From Diphasiastrum complanatum (taxonomy: Eukaryota > Streptophyta > Lycopodiopsida > Lycopodiales > Lycopodiaceae): 64,000 nucleotides of DNA. The DNA lies in the NCBI GenBank assembly GCA_029204225.1, contig CM055092.1, positions 41,134,016 through 41,198,015 of the forward strand. Direction: 5' to 3'. The notes under the pieces are model-generated. The model was not told the DNA's origin and ran no database searches. It saw only the letters and a program-made list of their open reading frames with translations. Positions 12,341 through 25,805 of the stretch are shown here, piece by piece (the stretch's first letter is position 1; every line of letters starts with the position of its first letter). Both the position numbers and the translations under genes were made by a program.

Positions 12341-14316
12341 TGCAATTTTCTTTGTGAAAATGATGATAATGGATGTGTTTAATATGTTTTTTGTGATTGA
12401 TTGTTTTATAATTATTCCCTTAGGATCCTCCGAAATACCAATTTCATAGTTGGGAAATTTCGAAAGATTTTTTGTTTTGTGAAGCTATGTATTATAGCAT
12501 GAAGATAACATCTTATGCAATTTGTTTTTTTTTTTATTTGATGTTTTTTTTATAATAACTCATCATTCTATTTTTTGTTTTCATACTATTGTAGGGTGCA
12601 TTCATAAACTTGTCCAAATTCGTGCAAGTATCTATAATATTTGTCCTGCAAGTTAAAAATATTTATTGCTACAAAACTTGACATCTTTTTATCTAGTTAG
12701 CTCCAAATGTTTTTTTATGTATACAAAGTTCCAAAATTAGATAGAACAAAAAATTATTTTTTTAACTTTCCATACTTTAAACATACTTTAGAATTGTGAA
12801 TCTTATCAAAGCAATTTGTATGAGATCATTAAAATTTGTCTATTCACTATGCATATTCGAAAATCTATTGCTCAGATTAGTTTTTGCCAAAATAACTAAT
12901 AGATCTTATGAATATGTTAGTTTATGATCATGGAAATTTTGAATTTCATTTTCTGCAAGAGCTAAGAAAACTTTGTATTGTATATGACATTTTCCATGGC
13001 AATTTGTTTATTGGCAATTTCGGATTTCGTATGGCTAATGAAACTCTCACTTATGATTGGACTCGAAAATCGTCGCCTCTCATTTTGCCATCTTACGATC
13101 GTAATTAGAAAGGTGGCACTCTAACAACTAACTTCTTCTAACAGTTGCTAACGATAATGGAAAAATGTCAAATAGTTTACAAAGTTTTCTTACAGTTCTT
13201 TTGCATATAAAGTCCATAATTGTCAGTATTTGAAAGAATCCTTTTTTTTTCCCCAAGCTATTCATGTTTTTTTCCCAAGGTATATGGTGTGATTCCATTG
13301 GATTCATGTTTTTGCCTTGCATTTGGTTCTTCTGGATTAAATATTATTTCATGTTGTTGAATGGCCACTCTGCTATTCAATCCAAATGCTTCCATAATAA
13401 GCATCACTTTGGTGTTTGGAATATTGAGATCCTCCACATGGAAAAATTATCAGCATGATCAAAACCCAATATAGAAATTATTGATTCTAAATTTATCATC
13501 TTTGGAAATGGAAAATAACATTTTGAATGATACTTCATTTCTAATAAACTAGAGTATAGGAGATGTTTGCAAAAAATAATGATATCTTCCTCACTCATTG
13601 TTTCTCAATAGAATCTCTCATAAGATGCAAAGTCACATTCAAAAATATCACTATTTCCAATGTCTTGAACTACAAACTGAAAGATTTCAAATAGAGGCTC
13701 TTTAAATACTTTTTCTATCTCAATGTTAGGTCATTTCTTAACTTGTACATTAGCAATATCATCGCATTCCACAATGTACCATGTATCGAATGTAAAACAT
13801 TCATACACATGAGTACCACCATTGTCTGTTGATCCCATTTTGCAAGAACTCTTGGACCATTTTGACAAGTCTCTTATTTGGATGTGATGTTGTAGTTCTG
13901 ATCCCAAGAAAAACTTAGTCCTTGAGTATATTGTCTCATTGACAATTGCATTGTATGAATCGGTCTTTGCATCGCTCTTTTGGAATTCAAAACTCGAGAT
14001 ATTATCTTTACCTCTAGATTCTTCTCATTAATTCCCTGGATCTCTATTGATTTTTGGCATCCTTTTGCATGGGTGATCTCTCTTGGAATTTCTTTGTCTT
14101 CTTCAAACTGAAAAGTGTATTGGTTTTGGAAGTCCTATGAACACTATGTAACATTGAATAGATGTTGAATGGTTGTTTCTTGTGGATTTAATAGAAGATC
14201 AAGAGTTGTTGATGTAGTTGGTTTATTCATTTGCTGAAGAAACTTTCTAGTCTTCTGTTGATTTCACTATTTGGACTTGTGTCGCTTTGAATCACCTGTT
14301 CCAATTTGCTCCTCAT
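12341..14316. other. No recognisable gene
   Basis: Strongly AT-rich with many homopolymer T runs. The minus strand from about 14316 leftwards could be a decayed continuation of the gag-linker region that follows, but stops are frequent and no domain is recognisable. Confidence 0.35.
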
Positions 14317-15346
14317 TTAAACCCATTCAACATCGTTGTTTTGTACTTTCATTGTTGTGTTGTTTTCAATTGTCTTGACTCTGCAAAGACAATGGCTCCT
14401 TTTGTGTCGAATGCCCTTCAATAGTTTTTTTTGCTTGATCTTGGACTTCTTCTTCACTTGGAATTGATTTAGGAGACATCTTCTCTGATAATTGTTTTTC
14501 TTCATCACTTATCACTCCTAATTCATCCTTTGATGATGTTGATGAAGAATTATCGACATCACTTGACTCATCAATTTCTTAATTTCCTAAGCTAAAAGTC
14601 TTTCTTGATTGAATTCTTGAAGCACTATCTTTTACTTGGGCAGTCAGATGAATATTCGTTGGCACACTTTTGGCTACTGCAAATTGTTGGTGTGTATTAC
14701 TAAATGATTTCATTGTTTGTTCCCATTTTTCCTTCCGAAGTTTATCTTCACAATGAATAGCCAAACTCATCAAATAATCTAGTGAACATGACGTTGGCAT
14801 GGATGCGATTAAGATATTTTTGAGCTCACGATAGTATTGGACATAAGAGGGCGCATTCAATAAATATTTTGGAGTAAGCATTTTCATGTGCACAATAAAT
14901 CATTTTGTTTCAAAGAACACCATTCCTTGAAATAGTCTTGATAAAAGACTCTTTTCATTCACTCTTGAAAAGTCCCCAATTCCATTTCACGGAATTTTGA
15001 ACATGTTGCCACCAATATCTGACAAATCCCATAAAGTAGGATGTCACAAAAGTAACTTTGTCGAAATTGGAACTTGCATGACAACAGAAACAACAGTCCA
15101 TGAGACTCAACCATTCACTTATTTCCAATGAATGGCTTTGACCATCATAAAGAGGAGTAGTCAAAATGCCTTGTAGTTCCTTATCTTTGATTAGTGCACA
15201 ACTCATTACTTGTTGTAGACAATAGTTGCCATGATATGGGTTGCTTTCCATAACTGCTCACAATTGAGATTCAAGTCTATGGATATAGCGCATCACATTC
15301 ATTTTCTCAATTGGAAATTGAAACGCATTTAACTGTTTCAGTGAAC
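14317..15346 (-). pseudogene. Ty3/gypsy gag fragment, inverted, with acidic Ser-rich linker
   Basis: Minus-strand frames from 15251 leftwards read PLYDGQSHSLEISEWLSLMD and FMGFVRYWWQHVQ, the pattern of the retrotransposon gag domain (a target-like stretch, then a conserved aromatic block). MPTSCSLDYLMSLAIHCEDK follows after several stops. Left of 14579 the frame is rich in Ser, Asp and Glu, like a spacer. It lies head to head with a plus-strand zinc knuckle and protease fragment at 15347. Either one gag was split by an inversion, or two fragments came together. Confidence 0.65.
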
Positions 15347-16035
15347 GAAAGAAGATTTTTTTTGATGAGCTTGAAGCTGCGGCGTACCAACACAGTAAGA
15401 AAAAGAACAAGAAGAAGCCAGTGGTGAAAGACAAAGCGCGATTTGCGGCAATAAAAGAAAATCTTTGTTTCCTTTGCAATAAACCTGGGCACCATGCTAA
15501 ACAGTGTCTCAATAGGAAAAATAAGTCATTGAATTTCATGACGATGGATTTACCCACACATAAATTGAAAGTTGATTTATTGGATGGTTGTGATTGTACT
15601 TGTAATTTTAGTACATTTTCTCTCAAGCCTAATCAATTGTTTCGTGTAAGAGACAATATTTTAGGAAAAAATGTAAACGTACTATTAGATTCCGGAAGTA
15701 CTCACAACTTTTTTAATTCTCTACTTGTACAGAAACTTCAGGTGCCCACCATGGCTAGCGATCACCGATATGTGGTCCATTTTGCCTCGGGGTTGGACAT
15801 GAAAATTTGGGATGTAAAAGTTCCAAATTTAGAGCTTTGGATGGAAGATCATGTTGAGCAACTCGCCTTCCACATAATGAATTTTGATAAGACTGATGTA
15901 ATCCTTGGGTATGAATGCTTTTTCAATAAATCTGATTCATTAGTAATAGATTTCAAAAATCAGAAATTGGTATTTAGAGATAAGTTTGATAAAGAAGTCT
16001 CTATTTTTGAGAGACTAATGTACTGCCAACGCTGA
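15347..16035 (+). pseudogene. Ty3/gypsy gag zinc knuckle and protease fragment
   Basis: A single open frame carries a CCHC zinc knuckle, CFLCNKPGHHAKQC, at about 15463-15510 and, about 55 residues later, an aspartic protease signature LLDSGSTHNFF at about 15682-15715. It continues through a typical protease tail (DVILGYECFF). It ends at TGA 16033-16035. RT, RNase H and integrase are absent. The protease active-site DSG is intact, so this is less decayed than its neighbours. Confidence 0.87.
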
Positions 16036-16239
16036 TAATTTTCTCGGTTGAGTTAATAGAAAAACTTCAACATTCTGATTATGAGCTTTTTCATTTAGTT
16101 TTAAAATCTTGTATGCATTGTGATGTAGATGATGTGAATGTGTTTTCATGTTTTAACACCAAAAATTTTCATCAATAACAATAGTTAATGCGAGATCTAA
16201 AATAAGAATTTAATGAAGTTTCTCCGAAACAACTATCTT

Positions 16240-17520
16240 ACAGATCGGTGGACCATAAGATAGACTTATTGCCCGATAGTTCTTGGAACGATTCATGAAA
16301 ATACTGAAGGGCTTCGTAAGACAAAGAGCAAGGCCTGAGGGTAGCATGGCGAAAGGATGGCTAGTGCAAGAGTCCATGGTTTATATCACAGAGTTCCTTG
16401 CTCATAGCGATCCTTCTATTCCTCATCTTTGGGATAACAAGGATGATAAACGTGTTGTTGGGGAAGTTCCTCAAGGAAAAGGAGCGATTATGAGAATGAG
16501 TGTGTCCTTTAGGGAGAAGGTAAATAGGTTTTATATTCTTAATAGCAAGAAAATACAAAAGTGGATTTCGCTATACGAAGAGGCCAAGGCTTGTAGACAA
16601 ATTGCTCGAGCCATTTTCAAGAGAGGGAATAGAAGACACCATATCCACCTGACCTCACCCTTCAAACCAAGGACATGACATTTGATTGGCTACGTGATGC
16701 CCTTAGAGAAGCCTCGACAAACAACTAGGAAGTAATAGAGAGAGAGAGAGAGAGAGAGAGCAAAATTCGTAAGGGGGTGCAATTTACATGTAAGCTATGA
16801 TTATCATCATTCACATGTTAATTAAACCATTTGTACGTGCACTTCTATACATGTTTGTTGTACCCCTGACATATTTAGTTCTTTTTTGTTCAGTACAAAA
16901 AATACAATGCACTGTGGACGCATGGACGACACTTTCGTACTGAGCACATTGACAAAAATAGAAACACGTACGATTGTGGAGTCATGGCAAATTTCACCCA
17001 AGAGAGTCAAGCAAGCACAATGGACACCAATTTACTCTCTTCTCGACTTGATTATTGTGGGACAATCAATGACATCCTCAAAGTGGATTTAGGCAATTCA
17101 ACTTTTTCATATTTGATGTCAAATGGTTCAAAGTTATTTGTAGTGGTCCCAAAACAATTGTCAAGAAAGATGAGAGTGGATATTTTGCCATTGAGAAAGC
17201 GATACAATTGTTTTTCCTCAATAATGTGAGCAGGTACATTTTTTCCATGTCTTCAAGATGTATATGCTCTTTTGTTGTCAATCAATTGATTTTTAGTATA
17301 CTACAAAAAATGTATATTGTGTCATGTATATCCAAGCAACTATTACATAGCTATGGGTACTAATTATGAGTCAACGTTTATGGTAACATCGATCGATTAC
17401 AAGTGGTCTTTCACCCCGATCGTTCAGATCTCAGATGGTGGTATGTGATTCAAGTCGCTCCTCGCAGTAAAAGAATTTTTAAAGATAGAGATGTCGTGGA
17501 GCTGGACATGGCGTTTACGT
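16240..17520 (+). pseudogene. CACTA (En/Spm) transposase C-terminal remnant
   Basis: The frame at 16283-16678 reads MERFMKILKGFVRQRARPEG and MAKGWLVQESMVYITEFL, the DUF4218 region of plant CACTA transposases (usual form: ERYMK.LK..VRN..RPEG.I.E.Y...E...F). Downstream blocks are HGRHFRTEHIDKNRNTYDCG and LDYCGTINDILKVDLG (about 16918-17090), then WYVIQVAPRSKRIF (about 17441-17480), which match the usual far C-terminus. A 23-base GA run at 16738-16760 and non-coding gaps interrupt it. The N-terminal transposase core and terminal repeats are not in view. The antisense copia element begins 44 bases downstream. Confidence 0.8.
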
Positions 17521-17563
17521 AAAAAATTCTGTAGTGACGTTCTTTAACCGATGTAGTTTGCTT

Positions 17564-18742
<1,179 letters not shown>

Positions 18743-18753
18743 CCCCTTCCTTA
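18743..18753 (-). other. Polypurine tract
   Basis: AAGGAAGGGG on the minus strand sits directly before the 3' LTR start and three bases after the pol stop region. Confidence 0.75.
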
Positions 18754-19540
18754 ATCTGGATTCGTGAATGCCTTGATCTTCAGACTAAGCAATGCACAAA
18801 ATTTCTTGTGTGCATTAACACTGAGTGTTTTCGTGAATATGTCTTCAACCATGTCCTGCATTCTACAGTATGTTAAGCTTACTTCCTTGTCGAGAACCTT
18901 GTTCCTGATGTAGTGATATCTGATTTCAATGTGCTTACTCTTAGACTGAAATCTAGGGTTGGCCGATAAGGCAATAGCACTTTGATTATCACAAAATAAG
19001 ATTGTAGGGCTGTACTGATTCAGATTAACATCTAACAGTAAATTCCTCAACCAAAACGCTTCCTTGATAGATTGAGAAGCAGCAATGTATTTTGCTTCTG
19101 TAGAAGAAAGTGCAATAGAAGTTTGCTTACAACTGTTCCATGAGATAGGACCGCAGAAGAGTTTAAATCCAGATGTGGATTTACGATTGTCTACATCTCC
19201 TCCCCATCTTGCATCAGAATAACCACTGAGCTAATGAAGATTGTCGTTGCTGACATCTCCATAGCAGATGCATTGGTCCATGGTAGCTCGAATATATCTC
19301 ATGACTCGTATGAGAGCCTGCCAATGGGTAATGCCAGCCATATATTGGCTGAGTGAGCTTACAACAAAAGAGATATCTGGACTTGTACAGACCATTGCGT
19401 ATATGAGAGATCCAAGTATCGATCGATAAGGATACTCTCTCATTTGCTCCTCTTCCTGCTTGGTCTGGGGACATTGGTCCTTTGACAGATGCAGGATTGG
19501 ATCCATTGGTGAGTGAGCTAATTTACAATTCATCAAATTA
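18754..19540 (-). pseudogene. Copia RNase H and connection domain
   Basis: Minus-strand blocks: PYRSILGSLIYAMVCTSPDI and QALIRVMRYIRATMDQCICY (19231-19474), SDARWGGDVDNRKSTSG and SWNSCKQTSIALSSTEAKY (about 19215-19080), then CDNQSAIALSANPRFQ, SKHIEIRYHYIRNKV and MVEDIFTKTLS (18751-19050). Stops interrupt between blocks. Confidence 0.88.
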
Positions 19541-19689
19541 TATTTGTTAAGAACATTGTGAATATACCTTTATTGAGTGATGTAAATCAGTCGCTTTGCT
19601 CTGTCTCTGTGGATCTGAATTCCCAGACATAAGTGAGTCTCGTCCAGATCAGTCATGTCGAACTCTAAAAACAGCATATGTTTCGAATC

Positions 19690-20288
19690 CTTGACCATAT
19701 TGGTATTGTTGCTAAAGAGCAATGTATCATCCACGTATAAGGTGATGATAATAAAAGATTGCTACACTGACTTGAAATAGATGTTGCAATCAGTAGTGCT
19801 TGGCTTAGATCCTTGTTCAATGAGGAATGTGTTGATCATCTGAAACCAAACTCTAACAGACTGTTTCAAGCTGTACAATGCTTTGTGGAGTTTACAGACA
19901 TGATTCTTCATCCCTTCCAAAATGTATCCTTTTGGCTGGATCATGTAGATATCTTCTTGTATAACTCCATTCAGATAGGTTGTTTGTACATCAAGTTGAT
20001 GCACTTCGAGGTCAGTAGCCGCAGCATAAGACATGAGCATTCGGATCGACGAATGTTTGACTACTGGACTAAAAGTCTCACTATAGTCAACATTCGGATG
20101 ATATTGCAACCAATAGGAGCTTCGACTAGTGACCATGTTTGGTTCTTGATCAGAGAGGAATACTCTTTGTCCATAGCTTCTCTCCAGAGATCAGAGTCTG
20201 GTTGGCTAAGTGCCTCTTCGACTGTCGTCGGTTCCTGTATCAAGAGACAGGCAAACTCTGGAGTATACCTTGTGGGCTGTGTGCGCAC
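19690..20288 (-). pseudogene. Copia reverse transcriptase
   Basis: The order is WREAMDKEYSSLIKNQTWSL (about 20170-20110), YSETFSPVVKHSSIRMLM, LEVHQLDVQTTYLNGVIQED (about 20010-19950), CKLHKALYSLKQSVRVWF (about 19890-19840) and, in a shifted frame near 19727-19738, the catalytic YVDD. A deletion near 20100 removes the usual VYK.KY...G...KARLVAKG block. It is non-functional. Confidence 0.88.
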
Positions 20289-21306
20289 TCAGCTTGATCT
20301 TCTGGGAGGATTCGACTGATGAACCATTCCTGGGACTTGTTGCTGGGCAGCAGCAATATCTTCGTCTGATTTGTTGTCTTGAAGTGGGTCAACAATAGAC
20401 ACGTCTGAGCCAGAAGCTCGGACTGTCGTGTCAACGGCAGGTGATGAGGGTTCTTCTTGAGCAACATCCTTGCCTTTGAGGTCGACGAATTGATCCTCGA
20501 TGAAGACTATATCCCGACTATACAAGATTTGCTGGGTATCAGGATCATACAGCTTATAAGTATTATCAGATGAAGTATATCCGATCAGGATGGTCTTTAG
20601 ACCTCGGAAGTCCAATTTCTTCCTCATGTCTTTTGGGATCTACGTGTAGGCAATGCAGCCAAACACTCTTAGGTTCTTTAAAGAAGGCTTAGAGCCTATC
20701 CACACCTCGTGGGGTGTCTTGCCTGAGAGGGCCTTGGTCGAACATCTGTACGTAAGCTGCAGTGGAGACAACTTCGGCCCAGAATCTCTTGGGCAACGAT
20801 GCATGCGATAGCATACATTTGGCAGATTCAACCAGGGTACGGTTCCTCCTCTCGACTAAGCCATTAGATTGAGGATTGTAAGGAGTGATGAATTGTTGCT
20901 CAATGCCTTGGCTTTGGCAGTACTCCTTAAACTTGATAGAGATATATTCTCCACCGTTGTTTGACCTGAGGGCCTTGATCGTCCTTCCAGTCTCCTTCTC
21001 TGCATGCTCCTTAAAGATTCTGAAGCAGTTGAAGGCTTTTGATTTCTTCTTTATGAAATACACCATAGTTCTTCTGGAAAATTCATCAATAAAGGTTATA
21101 AAATACTTGGCATCCTTCAGCGAAGGATTTTTCATCGGGCCCCAAATATTTGAATGTACAACATCTAGCAATCCTCTAGTAATATGCTGATGGCTTGATT
21201 TCAATGGTTTCCTAGTCTGTTTACCAACTAGACAGTCTTGACAGATGGGTAACTCGACTTTTTTGCAAGGATAGTCGAGATCAAGAACAATAGATTGTCT
21301 AGACAT
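20289..21306 (-). pseudogene. Copia integrase and C-terminal linker
   Basis: CQDCLVGKQTRKP, VHSNIWGPMKNPSLKDAKYF, FITFIDEFSRRTMVYF, KALRSNNGGEYIS and PQSNGLVERRNRT are visible at 21306-20800, followed by [20 protein letters not shown] (about 20710-20640) and the GYTSSDNTYKLYDP linker. Two catalytic aspartates of the DDE triad appear as asparagine (HSN for HSD, RSN for RSD), while the glutamate in VERRN is kept. A frame change lies near 20750. Confidence 0.9.
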
Positions 21307-21319
21307 TCATTGTACAGCA

Positions 21320-21790
21320 ACATGAGGAGCTTGTAAGCAGTTGCATCACTGCATCTTTATCGTCTATGATAGATCCGATAGTGGCCATTTGTCTTAGCAG
21401 GCTCTTGAATTAATTAATGTGATTCTGCAGAGAATCACCATTCGTCATCTTGAGGGAGTAGAATTTCTTCTTGAGATGTAGCTTGGAAGCTATATTTCCA
21501 CTTCGTATATTGTGCTCAAGATGTCCCAGACTTCTTTCGATGTCTGAGCCTCGGATACATGGCCGATCTGGGTATCCGTGATGTTGAGGATGATCAGCGC
21601 GAAAGCCTTTCCATCCTTCAGCTTCCATCTGGCGATTGCTGCGTCGTCTGCTTCAGGTTTCCCTTCTACACCTGTAACAACGTCATACAATTCTTTTGCC
21701 ATTAGTACAGTTTTCATCTTAAATTTTCACAGATGGTAATTGGCTCCATCAAGCTTGTCCATGATAGGACTGGCTTACCCTTGGGAATCC
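21320..21790 (-). pseudogene. Copia gag, truncated
   Basis: It starts with a LDGANYHL.KFKMKT block near 21765-21700 (usually L.G.NY..W), then VEGKPEADDAAIARWKLKDG, LNITDTQIGHVSEAQTSKEV and LHLKKKFYSLKMTNG. A stop replaces the tryptophan after NYHL. The frame runs out near 21410 and no zinc knuckle follows. Confidence 0.82.
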
Positions 21791-21934
21791 ATGTGGAAGA
21801 ATTAGTCTAAGTAATAGGAGAAACTATCAGTGACAAGTATGAAAATTTGATACTGAAAATATAGAACAAGAAGTCAATTACTCTATCGGCTAGTAGAGTC
21901 TTGTACTATGGAAGCTATTGAAGCTATGAAAATA

Positions 21935-21946
21935 GCTCTGATACCA
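21935..21946 (-). other. Primer-binding site (initiator Met-tRNA type)
   Basis: TGGTATCAGAGC on the minus strand, directly adjoining the LTR terminus CTCTAACA. Confidence 0.9.
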
Positions 21947-22851
21947 TGTTAGAGAGCGAGACAAGAGACGAAAAGAGAAAGGTGTCGTATGTAAGAAATG
22001 AAAATTAGCTCAAAAAGAGGTAAGACAAACACGAACGGGAAACAAAACTCGAAGAGAAACGAACTCGAACAGAAAGTGTTCGTGTGCAGCGAAACGAGCT
22101 ATACGACTCTCTCCGTAAGCATGACTACGCCTATCAGAATGAGCAGAATGTTAGTGATGGAAATCACGGTCATTCTTGATTACATAGCCAAACCTTAATA
22201 ATGAAGCGCCAGAAGAATAATTTGTCACGAATAGCTAGACAAATTATGTGTCGCGAATGATTCGCGAAGAGCTAGACTGTGCTTGACTGATAATTAGTCG
22301 CAAAAGATTCACGAAAGACAAGACTAAATGTTAGTTGTCTATTACCAAAATGAGCAACTAGAAAAGTCAGACAGAGTGAATAATAAGCATAGCAATATTA
22401 ACACAGATTTGAACGCAAAACAAAGAACTGTTATCAGATTAAGTATATCAAATATACATGTCAATAAAGTGGTAGAGCACAAGACAATAGCGGATGAAAC
22501 CTCATGCTCTAGAAACTTATTCAATCTGTAAATGAATGAAACCTTATTACTGACAATAAAAAATCGATGCACAAGGCATCTACTTCGCCTATCTCTCCGA
22601 TAAGCTTCTGATGCTAATTTACATACATTTGATCTTCAATCAATGATCTCTAATCAATCAATCTCGTCTCATCGTCCTTGTCCTACTGAATACCCAGATG
22701 GCATTCAATATATATATATACATAATGTTACAGGTGTGCAGATGAAGAAAGTACAGGTGGATATGTGTTGTCTATAGGAGATCGTGGGTGGCTACAGTCA
22801 TTGTCCAGTCCGTTAGTGCAGCTGCATGGGGTGAGTGTGAAAAGGGTGTGA
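21947..22851 (-). repeat. 5' LTR of the copia element, U3 end missing
   Basis: It aligns with 17564-18590 over its full remaining length. The match stops at 22851; the last ~150 bases of U3, including the TG terminus, are gone. Confidence 0.87.
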
Positions 22852-22924
22852 CTTTGTCTCTTTGATGCTAGATTGACTAGATCTTGGATTCAGACAAGGC
22901 AAGGAAAGAAGCCCACTACAATTT

Positions 22925-22942
22925 TGGCGCCGTTGTTGGGGA
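22925..22942 (+). other. Primer-binding site (tRNA-Asp type)
   Basis: TGGCGCCGTTGTTGGGGA, five bases after the LTR terminus CTACA. The usual plant form is TGGCGCCGTTGCCGGGGA, so two positions differ. Confidence 0.85.
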
Positions 22943-23312
22943 GCTACGCCAATTTTTCAGTTTGTAGCATGATTGTTGGATGGTTAGCTTGCATTAGACA
23001 TCTTGTGGTGGCATGAATAGTGTTAGATCTGCATTTAGGGGAGCTAGATGGAATCCAGCAACCATAGACTCCAATATCCAATTTATGAGATTCATGATTG
23101 TAGATCAGACTTCAAGTCGATTGTGAATTGAGCACACACATCAAAACATCTCCTTGAGGCCATATTGTTGAAAGCCTGCAAAACTTTCATTGGCCAAGGA
23201 GGAGTACGAGGTAATCAAAGCGAACTTTGGAATTGTGAGAGGGCTTTCAAAAACATTTTCTCTTAGATGTCCCTTTTTGCAGCTGATTGGAGTAGAACCC
23301 CTGGCCTTGACA

Positions 23313-23394
23313 GCTGCCGACCTCGAAGTACATCAACTTGATGTTCAAACAGCCTATCTGAATGGAGTTATACAAAAAGATATTTACATGATCC
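23313..23394 (+). other. Copia RT patch inside the gypsy leader
   Basis: About 82 bases encode LEVHQLDVQTAYLNGVIQKD and IYMI, nearly identical in DNA to the RT of the copia element at 19950-20030 (complementary strand). The match begins and ends abruptly within gypsy 5' leader sequence. Confidence 0.85.
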
Positions 23395-23463
23395 TCTGAC
23401 ATAGTTTTTTGATTGAAAAATCTAGATCCAATCTCATTATCTATTTGATCTAAATTTGTAAAG

Positions 23464-24971
23464 ATGGCTGTCCATGGAGCTGCTCCTGGAGGTGCTCCAC
23501 ATGAAGTCAATCCAATTATTGTTAGAAGAGCACTCCGATTGGATCTACCCAAATATAATGGATTAACAGATCTAGTTAGATTTCTTCAGATCTATGCTGA
23601 ATCCTGTGAAGTCTATGGCGAGATTTATCCTCAAGATAAACTTAAGTTGTTTCCTATGGCCTTAACAGGTGCAGCACAAGATTGGTACTATAATCAAGAT
23701 GCAACTGAGCGTACAAATTGGGAGGTTGTTAAACGAGCCCCTCATCACATGATTCAAATCTGGAAGACTCTTTCCTACTTTTAAGTAAAATTAAAATGGG
23801 AAAACGAAAAATGGTTCGAGATTACATTGAACGGGCGAAACGTCTCAGATCTGAATGCGAACCTAAGCTGATCAACGAGAATGCCATGATTATGTGGTTT
23901 TTGTTAGGCCTATCTAAACGGATCATACATGAGCTGAAATGCCATAATGAGTATGCACTCTTGCAAAATTCTATGGACGATGCAATTTGGGAGGAGGATG
24001 AAGATTCAGACGATGAGCCAAATATCAGTATGTTGCCGTATACAGCAGGGCAGACCACTACGACATCCACCACTATTGCATCAACGAATGCCAACGCTAT
24101 TGCATAAATGATTTCAAGAAACTTGGGAAGAACCAGCAAAAACAAATGGAAAAGTTGCAGTCACAATTTGACAAGCGAACAAGGAACCTGAGAAGTTTGC
24201 AAATACTTCTCCTACCAGGGAAAATGTCTGAAATTCTATTTCTACATGAAATCACACAGTGAACGAGTGTCCTCAATTGAAAAAACGAATGGAAATCAGG
24301 GTTTGCCAGCTGTGTAATTCACCTGACCATGAGACTGCTTTTTGCAACTTCAACCCTCGGATAATTCAGCAACGATATGCACAAATGGATATCGAGAACC
24401 ACAGTATGGAAGAAATCCAGCAGCAAGACCTCGACAACCTGCTCTTGGATACCCGGAACGTTTAACTTTATGTGCCCCACCAAAGCACTCCACTCCTCCT
24501 ACCAATTTGATGGAACTCGAACCTTATGGAAGTGTTGAGCAACGGAACTATGGAAATGATCAAGCAAGTGGATCTTCAGGTGGATCTTCAGAATTGTATG
24601 CTATTTATGTTGCCGCTCAACAACAAGCCTCTAGAAATTGGACCAGAGCACCACTTGGATGCTTTGCATGCGGAGAAAATCACAAAGTTTCAAAATGTCC
24701 AAATAAAGAGAAATTTGTACCATTCTGTCGTGACTATGGTTATGGGCATTGCTATAAAGAATTTCCAGCAAGACCGAAGCCACCTGTAAATTTGATAACA
24801 ATCAAGCAAAGACCAGTAGCTCATAATAGAACATGTGCACCCTTGATGGTGGTCACCAGAGCACAGAAGCAGAAGGAACCAGTCGTGGATCCAGTACCTG
24901 CTGATTCTATACCATTGAACGATATACCAACAACATCGGGAGTCTATCCAAATCTTAATGCAGAAAAATGA
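23464..24971 (+). pseudogene. Gypsy gag with two zinc-knuckle-like motifs
   Basis: The frame from 23464 begins MAVHGAAPGGAPHEVNP and has the gag-domain pattern LDLPKYNGLTDLVRFLQIY and ALTGAAQDWYYNQD. After a frameshift near 23740 it continues with MVRDYIERAKRLRSECEPKL and ends at 24107. A further shifted frame has CQLCNSPDHETAFC (about 24312-24355) and then CFACGENHKVSKC (about 24660-24700), both CX2CX4HX4C-like. The segment 24715-24960 has a paralogue at 4740-5045. At least two frameshifts make it a pseudogene. Confidence 0.83.
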
Positions 24972-25284
24972 AGATATCGGGATATGAGGTAGTGGATTAA
25001 ACATATACAAGAAGAAGATGAGCTTGAAGCTGCTACAACAACAATTGAAGTTCGGTCTTCACCATTGCAGTCTCCAAGAAAATTACGTACGGATATGAAT
25101 GATCAGTTACATCATCATGAAGAACCCTTCAAGATGACTGAACCGGAAGCACCGCAAACAAAACTACTCATGAATATTTTGTCTAGCAAGATCAATATTT
25201 CATTGGGAGAGTTCCTGAAGTTGGTGCCAAAAGCAAAAGAAGTCTTAGTGCAAAAGTTAGCTCAAGTCAAACTAGGAGTCCATC

Positions 25285-25740
25285 ATGAGCCACTTTTTTG
25301 TGCTGGATTTGAAGAATCTAACGAAGTACTCCATGTTGGAGCCGCTTGGGAAAATGCCGATACAACATAGACAATTTCCTAAAGAAGCAGCCATGATCGA
25401 TGGCGGTTCAGGGGTTAACCTGATCTCTACGAAGCTATGTGCAAAATGGGGCCTTACAAAGATCAAGCCTACTACTTTTGCTATTAACCTAGCTGATCAA
25501 ATGACAGTTTGTCCATGAGAAATGGTTGAAGATATACCTGTCAGGATTGCGGGAGTACAGTTCTTCATTTCTTGCATAGTGATGGACTTACCAGAAGCGC
25601 CAAACGTCTACCGAGTTCTATTGGGACATCCATGGTTATGAGTTGCACAAGTAATTCATAACTGGGGTACCAAAAAAATCACTTTTGAAAATCATGAACG
25701 TGCAGTTAAAGTTGATCCCACAACTTGGACTATCAAACTA
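25285..25740 (+). pseudogene. Gypsy aspartic protease
   Basis: AAMIDGGSGVNLISTKLC at about 25390-25440 is a retropepsin site. VYRVLLGHPWL near 25610-25640 is the usual late protease block. Stops after VCP (25516) and in place of the residue after HPWL break the frame. Confidence 0.8.
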
Positions 25741-25805
25741 GTGGTTCAAAAAGAGGATGACAATCGTCAACAACAGATCACACTTGTGACCGACCAGAGA
25801 AAAAT

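Noticed and set aside
15258-15626. Minus-strand frame of 122 codons with a hydrophobic stretch
   Set aside because: It is mostly the reverse complement of the zinc knuckle-protease frame at 15421-16035, which has clear domain support.
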